Shown here piece by piece: positions 7,425 to 11,147 of a stretch of DNA of 11,147 nt. The notes beneath the pieces were generated by a model that searched no databases, was not told the origin of the DNA, and worked only from the letters and a program-made list of their open reading frames with translations. The stretch covers positions 1 through 11,147 of the forward strand of contig JAICQC010000117.1 in the NCBI GenBank assembly GCA_025938055.1, written 5' to 3'. This DNA is from Anaerolineales bacterium. Lineage in GTDB: Bacteria > Chloroflexota > Anaerolineae > Anaerolineales > Villigracilaceae. A program made the translations under genes and the position numbers. Numbering within the stretch: position 1 is the first letter of the stretch; the number at the start of each line of letters is the position of its first letter.

Positions 7425-7465
7425 AAAGGGTTGCGGAGCTCATTAGGGCTCCGCAACCCTTTTTA
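7425..7465 (+). terminator. Intrinsic terminator between convergent genes
   Basis: A 15-bp perfect stem (7425-7439 with 7448-7462, GC-rich at the loop end), an 8-nt loop and a run of five T's at 7460-7464 end the merR gene 5 bases after its stop. Read on the minus strand, the same hairpin is followed by TTTATGTTT, so it may also stop the converging phosphorylase operon, whose last stop codon lies 9 bases away. Confidence 0.9.
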
Positions 7466-7473
7466 TGTCCATT

Positions 7474-8232
7474 TTATAGAGTAAGACAAGCCTCCGCACA
7501 GAGCCAGAAGAGACTCTCCCGGATCTCTCTCTTCGACGTCCAGTGACGATGGTCCCATTCAACGCCACTCAAGTCATCTCCACCGTACAGCGCTTGCCCG
7601 AAGCTGACATTACGGAACTGAGCCACGGCAATCAGCGCTGCGCTTTCCATTTCAACCGTGAGGCAACCTTCCTCCCGCCGCCTTGCGATCTTCTTCACCG
7701 TTTCACGGTAGGGAGCATCAGTCGTCCATGTTTTCCCAACCCGGTACGGAACCCCACGGCTATCCAACGTTCTCACCAGCGCGCTGACAGCCTCCGTGTT
7801 TGTGGTTACCTCCCGACCGGGAGGCAGGTAATGGTAGGACACTCCCTCATCACGGACGGCGCTGGACACGACTATCAGATGACCCACCGCAATATCCTTT
7901 TCGAGCACGCCGCACCCGCCGCAGGCAATGAACTTCCGGCAGCCAAAGGCAATTGCTTCCTCGAGCAGTCCAGCCGCGATGGGCGCGCCCACTCCCGGAT
8001 GAAGAAACGCCAGGCGCTGACCATGATACGAGATCTCATAGATGCAATGGGGTCCATCTTCCCATTTATTTTCGACAACAACCTTGGCATCGTGTTCGGC
8101 AATGACCTTATCGATCACCTCGCTGAAAAAACAAATCACGCAGTGCTCAGGCAGATCGCGGGCGCGGATGACCTTCGAGGGTTCGATGAAGGCTTCGGCT
8201 GTAGAATCAAATTCGAGTATCGGGTAGGTCAT
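7474..8232 (-). CDS. Nucleoside phosphorylase, PNP/UDP family 1 (uridine phosphorylase-like)
   Basis: The enzyme cleaves nucleosides with phosphate to a free base and ribose-1-phosphate in cytoplasmic salvage. The 252-residue protein carries family features: HPGVGAP near residues 78-84, ACGGCGVL at 103-110 (base/phosphate pocket), DAPYRE at 172-177, the ribose-binding VEMESAAL at 193-200, and GDDLSG at 218-223. The ATG at 8232 has AAGGA 8 bases upstream on the minus strand; an in-frame TTG at 8256 lacks such a site. Base specificity (uridine versus purine nucleosides) cannot be set from motifs alone. The order of motifs resembles the Udp-like branch. It is the last gene of the minus-strand operon, 63 bases after mltG and just before the shared terminator. 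Confidence 0.88.
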   Translation of the reverse strand: MTYPILEFDSTAEAFIEPSKVIRARDLPEHCVICFFSEVIDKVIAEHDAKVVVENKWEDGPHCIYEISYHGQRLAFLHPGVGAPIAAGLLEEAIAFGCRKFIACGGCGVLEKDIAVGHLIVVSSAVRDEGVSYHYLPPGREVTTNTEAVSALVRTLDSRGVPYRVGKTWTTDAPYRETVKKIARRREEGCLTVEMESAALIAVAQFRNVSFGQALYGGDDLSGVEWDHRHWTSKREIRESLFWLCAEACLTL

Positions 8233-8240
8233 GTGTAAGA

Positions 8241-8245
8241 TCCTT
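8241..8245 (-). promoter_or_regulatory. Shine-Dalgarno site fixing the phosphorylase start
   Basis: On the minus strand this reads AAGGA, 8 bases before the ATG at 8232, and supports that start over the upstream TTG at 8256. Confidence 0.7.
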
Positions 8246-8295
8246 GTAAAACCCAATGAATGATAGATGTTTTGGAGAACTCAATAAGATTACGC

Positions 8296-9456
8296 TCACT
8301 GGCAGGCATTCTGCAAATGCTCGTCGAAGTTCTCGGAAAATTCATGGAACCCTGAGCTGTCGCAGCGTGCGCGGAAGAAGAGGTAATTGGTCGCGGCGGG
8401 GTCAGCCACCGCGCGCAATGCGCCCAGACTCGGGTTCGCGATCGGGGTGGGAGGTAAGCCCTCATAGATGTACGTGTTATACACCGAATTAATCTGCAGA
8501 TCGAGCAGGCTCAGTGGATTTGTCCACCAGGTCCTCTGCAGAACATTATAGCCAATGGCATATTGCACGGTCGGGTCTGCATCCATTTTCATACCGATCC
8601 TGAAGCGGTTCAAGTAGACGGAGGCGATCAGCGCCTGTTCCTCTTCCTGCACGGCTTCCCGCTCTACCATCGAGGCAAGTGTCACCGCCTGATAGATAGT
8701 GAGTCCCTGCTGCTCGAATCCGTTTGTCAGGTCGGACGTCAGGTGCGCGGCAAAATTACGGACCATGCGAGCGATCATTTCATCGGCTGATGTTTGGCGG
8801 GAAAAGATATACGAATCTGGATACAGGAATCCTTCGACGGAGCCCGCGCCGGACAAGAAGTCAAATCCCTGTGGGGGCGTCTTTGCAGCGCTGAGGAATT
8901 GATCGTAGGTCACGGGCAGGCCGGAGGTCGGCAGCGAGTCGGCGATCTCCTCCACGCGCCAGCCGGGCAGGACGACAAAAGTCACCTCTTCGGGCGTCGC
9001 GTCCTGCAGTTCATGCGCGATATCCAGCGCGGACATGGCGGTACTCAATTGATATTCCCCCGCCTGAATGGAGGTGTCCAGCCCGGAATAGATCAGGTAG
9101 GAACGAAACGAATCTGCATCGCGAATTAACCCCACCCCCTCGAGGTGGTTGGCGACAGCGTCAACCGACTCCCCGATCTCGATCGTGAAGGTTTGTTCGC
9201 TTCCATTCGAGTCCAGAGGCTGCGTCAGCAAGCCGTTATACCAGAGAAGCATGGCTGAATATTGGATACGCTGTGGAAACGAAAGCCACGGCGCCGGCGG
9301 ACCATAGAGGCGCGTGGCGCGGGTTGGGACATAAAACAGACCAGCAATCAGGCAACCACAGGTGAAGAGGACGAAAAGAACGAGGAGAAGCCTGCGCATG
9401 ACTCTGATCTCAGATTTACGGCTTACAGCTCTAGGTGTACGAGGGCTGGGATTCAT
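8296..9456 (-). CDS. mltG: Endolytic peptidoglycan transglycosylase MltG (YceG-like)
   Basis: MltG cuts nascent glycan strands at the outer face of the cytoplasmic membrane and sets their length. The 386-residue protein has a basic cytoplasmic N-terminus, one transmembrane helix (about 23-43), a LysM-like region, and the YceG fold. The catalytic glutamate is E265 in LASMVEREA, matching the ASIVEKE motif of the E. coli enzyme. Other conserved blocks are VEGFLYPDSY, ADPTVQYA, NTYIYEGLPPTPIANPS and the C-terminal YLFFRA...GFHEFSENFDEH. The ATG at 9456 overlaps the ruvX stop as ATGA, which favours coupled translation. Methionine 20 (9399), directly before the helix, is a possible alternative start. 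Neither has a strong ribosome-binding site. The ruvX-mltG order is common in bacteria. Confidence 0.93.
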   Translation of the reverse strand: MNPSPRTPRAVSRKSEIRVMRRLLLVLFVLFTCGCLIAGLFYVPTRATRLYGPPAPWLSFPQRIQYSAMLLWYNGLLTQPLDSNGSEQTFTIEIGESVDAVANHLEGVGLIRDADSFRSYLIYSGLDTSIQAGEYQLSTAMSALDIAHELQDATPEEVTFVVLPGWRVEEIADSLPTSGLPVTYDQFLSAAKTPPQGFDFLSGAGSVEGFLYPDSYIFSRQTSADEMIARMVRNFAAHLTSDLTNGFEQQGLTIYQAVTLASMVEREAVQEEEQALIASVYLNRFRIGMKMDADPTVQYAIGYNVLQRTWWTNPLSLLDLQINSVYNTYIYEGLPPTPIANPSLGALRAVADPAATNYLFFRARCDSSGFHEFSENFDEHLQNACQ

Positions 9457-9875
9457 TCGACCATGGGTCTGTTTGCGTCGAGGTACGATCTCAGGATCAT
9501 GACCGCGGCAAGCTCATCCATATGACCAGAACGTTTTTTACGGGAGACGCCCATTTCGATCCGGGCTGTGCGCGCATCCTGAGTGCTGAATGACTCATCC
9601 CACAAGACCACGGGGATTTGCGTCTGTTCTTTCAACGCCTCGGCAAAGCGCGCCGCGCGACGACCGGCAAGATTCGGTTTGCCTTCCTCATCGTAGGATT
9701 GACCGATGACAATCAACGCCGCCTCGTTCTCCGAAGCCAGGCTGGCAACCTGGGCCGCGTCCATCAAGCGCGAAACGTGCTTAATCACTGTCAGCGGGCT
9801 GGCAATGGTCGCGGTGGGATCGCTGATCGCCAGGCCGATATGTTTTTCACCGTGGTCAACTGCCAGGATTCTCAT
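9453..9875 (-). CDS. ruvX: RuvX/YqgF-family nuclease (putative pre-16S rRNA nuclease / Holliday junction resolvase)
   Basis: This 140-residue protein has the usual family length and RNase H-like fold motifs: MRILAVDHGEKHIGLA with D7, the strand EAALIVIGQ, DESFST at 93-98, and the last acidic residue D120 in HMDELAA. YqgF acts in 5' maturation of 16S rRNA in E. coli, and resolvase activity has been reported for some homologues. The start ATG lies 10 bases after the stop of the upstream baseplate-J-like gene, with GAAGAG in the gap as ribosome-binding site. The stop overlaps the mltG start. All three genes are probably on one message. Confidence 0.94.
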   Translation of the reverse strand: MRILAVDHGEKHIGLAISDPTATIASPLTVIKHVSRLMDAAQVASLASENEAALIVIGQSYDEEGKPNLAGRRAARFAEALKEQTQIPVVLWDESFSTQDARTARIEMGVSRKKRSGHMDELAAVMILRSYLDANRPMVE

Positions 9876-9885
9876 GAAATACTCT

Positions 9886-10884
9886 TCACTCTGTTACCAC
9901 GGAAATGCGGAAGGGCACGATCGGCACCCAGGGCCACCAGGATGGAGAGAGATTGATCATTGGGGAATCTTCCAGTGGAAGGTTCTGTCTCAGCACCGCT
10001 TGTGCGCGCTGTGAACCGATCCCCTGGACCATCTGCGTGACTTGTCCCTGATCGATCTGCCGGACAATCCGCCGTTCGACGCGGACGCGCCAGCGCGTGA
10101 TACCACTTTCGCTGCTCGAGGGTGCAGCTACAGGTTCAACGGAGATTGCCTCAGACGCCGCAGCAAAGCCAGCCGGGATAGAAGCGTTAAGAGCCAGCGA
10201 TGCAAGCTGAGTCAAGTCTGCCTCGGAAGCGTACAGGATGGAAAACTCCACCTGCATATCCAACGTCAATCTCGTGCCTGCCGCGCCCGGCGGCGGGTCA
10301 TATTCTTCCAAAAGGATCTGTGCGACAGAAAATGTATCTTCAAAGAGGACGTCGCCAGACTCCAACTCAGCCTCAAGCTGGGTACGCGCTTCATTTTCGA
10401 GCATCTCCAGCAGTTCTTGTCTTGCACGCGCACGGTCTCTCTCGCTCGCCTGCACGGATGGGACTTCTCGTCCGCCGGTCAGCGGCTCGGGGTTTGTCAC
10501 TGAAACGGAAATGCCAAGCCTGCCTTCCACAATGACGATGGTCTCCGCCTCCACGTTTCCAGATCGCCCGCCCTCCACCGCCTCTACGGGCAGTTCAAGG
10601 GTCTCCTCCACACCTGCATCAACTTCTCCGCTGCGGGTCGTCACGAAACGAATATTGTCGGCGGTGCGAATCACCGTCCCGGCAGGAATGGTCTGCGCCT
10701 GCTCTGTAAGGTTGCGGAACACCACCGTACCCTGCGCCTGTGATTGCGGTGCGACTGCTTCCCCCGTCACGACAACGCTGTGCAACCCATCCAGAATGAC
10801 GCGCTTTTCACGCGCCGGGATGGTGCCCGTAATAAAAACTGATTCCACCGATGGACTGGCGGTCACGGGAAGAACGATGCTTTG
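9886..10884 (-). CDS. Baseplate-J-like / large extracytoplasmic protein, N-terminus lost at the junction
   Basis: The protein is readable from about QSIVLPVTASPSVESVF (near 10880) to SVVTE and a TGA at 9888-9886, about 330 residues. The central part (GTVVFRNLTEQAQTIPAGTVIRT, then V-x-A-V-E-G-G-R-S-G-N-V) matches the beta-rich core of baseplate J/gp47-like proteins, a domain also found outside phages in Chloroflexota and Firmicutes proteins. A charged helix (about 10380-10470) and a Trp/Pro-rich tail follow. No other phage gene is nearby, and the gene lies 10 bases upstream of ruvX, so a cell-envelope role is more likely than a tail structure (inference). The frame stays open to 11145, but its first roughly 85 codons are antisense to the permease/kinase genes and look like non-protein sequence (Arg/His/Asp-rich). 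The native start is missing. Confidence 0.7.
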   Translation of the reverse strand, partial: QSIVLPVTASPSVESVFITGTIPAREKRVILDGLHSVVVTGEAVAPQSQAQGTVVFRNLTEQAQTIPAGTVIRTADNIRFVTTRSGEVDAGVEETLELPVEAVEGGRSGNVEAETIVIVEGRLGISVSVTNPEPLTGGREVPSVQASERDRARARQELLEMLENEARTQLEAELESGDVLFEDTFSVAQILLEEYDPPPGAAGTRLTLDMQVEFSILYASEADLTQLASLALNASIPAGFAAASEAISVEPVAAPSSSESGITRWRVRVERRIVRQIDQGQVTQMVQGIGSQRAQAVLRQNLPLEDSPMINLSPSWWPWVPIVPFRISVVTE

Positions 10885-10885
10885 A
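10865..10885. other. Sequence discontinuity (chimeric junction or recombination breakpoint)
   Basis: Two unrelated partial genes meet here head-on. To the left, the baseplate-J-like gene on the minus strand loses its N-terminus. To the right, a sugar permease on the plus strand starts abruptly within its last membrane segments. The plus frame of the permease meets a stop at 10840-10842, so its missing body is not upstream. No inverted repeat, target duplication or transposase gene marks the point. Confidence 0.75.
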
Positions 10886-11019
10886 ACTTCGGACTCGGGC
10901 TGCTCAACGTGCCGGGCATCGTGATGTCCATCATCGTGGGCGCGCTGTTGATCATGGTGGTTGCGATTCCGGTCATTGCCGAACGCTGGGCGGCGCGACC
11001 GGCACGTCGAACTTCGTGA
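10876..11019 (+). CDS. RbsC-like sugar ABC transporter permease, C-terminal fragment
   Basis: The last 47 residues of a branched-chain/RbsC-type sugar permease are visible: DALNFGLGLLNVPGIVMSII, then a hydrophobic helix and a basic tail (AERWAARPARRTS), ending with TGA. The LLNVPGIVMSI block is characteristic of a sugar or polyol permease group common in Alphaproteobacteria (recollection of the family, not a search). The upstream 270 or so residues expected for such a permease are absent because of the junction just before it. The FGGY kinase that starts 6 bases later fits a carbohydrate uptake operon. This is a remnant, either from a chimeric read or assembly or from a real breakpoint. Confidence 0.7.
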   Translation, partial: DALNFGLGLLNVPGIVMSIIVGALLIMVVAIPVIAERWAARPARRTS

Positions 11020-11025
11020 GCTGTC

Positions 11026-11147
11026 ATGGCTGAGCCCCTGGTTGCCCTGATCGATATCGGCAAGACCAACGCCAAGCTGTCGCTGGTCGATCCGCAGTCC
11101 GGCAGCGAGATTCGCGCCAGCAGACGCGCGAATACAGTCGTCCAAGG
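11026..11147 (+). CDS. FGGY-family carbohydrate kinase, N-terminal fragment (3' partial)
   Basis: From the ATG at 11026 the frame is open to the window end (40 complete codons). It begins MAEPLVALIDIGKTNAKLSL, the first ATP-binding (phosphate 1) motif of FGGY sugar kinases; the GKTNAKL variant is typical of the fuculokinase/rhamnulokinase-like branch. The enzyme phosphorylates a sugar or polyol with ATP in the cytoplasm; the substrate cannot be told from 40 residues. Its position 6 bases after the permease stop indicates a sugar transport and catabolism operon on the plus strand. It continues beyond the window. Confidence 0.8.
   Translation, partial: MAEPLVALIDIGKTNAKLSLVDPQSGSEIRASRRANTVVQ

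Noticed and set aside
7543..8238. Plus-strand open frame of 231 codons
   Set aside because: It is fully antisense to the nucleoside phosphorylase, whose motifs are intact. No ribosome-binding site or domain was seen.
8233..8295. Separate promoter for the nucleoside phosphorylase
   Set aside because: TTGAGT- and TATCAT-like boxes on the minus strand are only 13 bp apart, too close for a usual sigma-70 promoter. Co-transcription with mltG is simpler.
9886..10884. Evidence of a prophage or tail-like injection system from the baseplate-J-like gene
   Set aside because: No tail, sheath, portal or lysis genes are nearby. The neighbours are housekeeping genes, and this domain occurs in non-phage proteins.
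10885..11145. N-terminal 85 or so residues of the 419-codon minus-strand frame
   Set aside because: They are antisense to the permease and kinase fragments, which show clear family motifs on the plus strand. The Arg/His/Asp-rich stretch looks non-coding.

Overview
This window reads as chromosomal sequence from a member of the Chloroflexota, probably class Anaerolineae. That placement is an inference from gene content: a shortened CinA, an HGGYE-type M14 peptidase, an MtaD-CYTH fusion, a baseplate-J-like protein beside ruvX and mltG, and intergenic palindromes with CTGAG/GTCGAAG cores. No rRNA or other marker confirms it. Coding density is high. No tRNA, rRNA, CRISPR array, transposase or prophage module was seen.

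Layout. (1) 2-1015 (+): the 3' part of a FAD-dependent amine/amino-acid oxidoreductase that begins upstream of the window. (2) 1016-1207: a non-coding, palindrome-rich stretch. (3) 1208-6391 (+): a compact four-gene run holding a CinA-like protein with a decayed C-terminal domain, a membrane-anchored M14 zinc carboxypeptidase, an MTA/SAH-deaminase-type amidohydrolase fused to a CYTH domain, and a four-helix membrane protein of unknown function. Gaps are 1 and 24 bp, and the last pair is nearly abutting. (4) 6544-7464 (+): a self-contained MerR/GyrI-like regulator with its own 19-bp-spacer promoter, an apparently leaderless start and a strong terminator. (5) 7474 to about 10880 (-): a convergent operon read right to left, with a truncated baseplate-J-like protein, ruvX, mltG and a nucleoside phosphorylase. 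(6) About 10876-11147 (+): the C-terminus of an RbsC-like sugar ABC permease followed by the N-terminus of an FGGY-family sugar kinase.

The right end is discontinuous. The baseplate-J-like gene loses its N-terminus and the permease loses almost its whole body at the same point, about 10865-10885, with no mobile element there. This is either an assembly chimera or a recombination breakpoint. A single open frame crosses the join on the minus strand and would mislead automatic gene calling.

The genes most worth follow-up are the MtaD-CYTH fusion and the CinA with a ruined deamidase motif. ruvX-mltG is a common housekeeping pair (recombination/RNA processing and peptidoglycan strand termination). 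The deaminase and the phosphorylase could both serve nucleoside salvage, but they are on opposite strands and nothing in the sequence links them directly.
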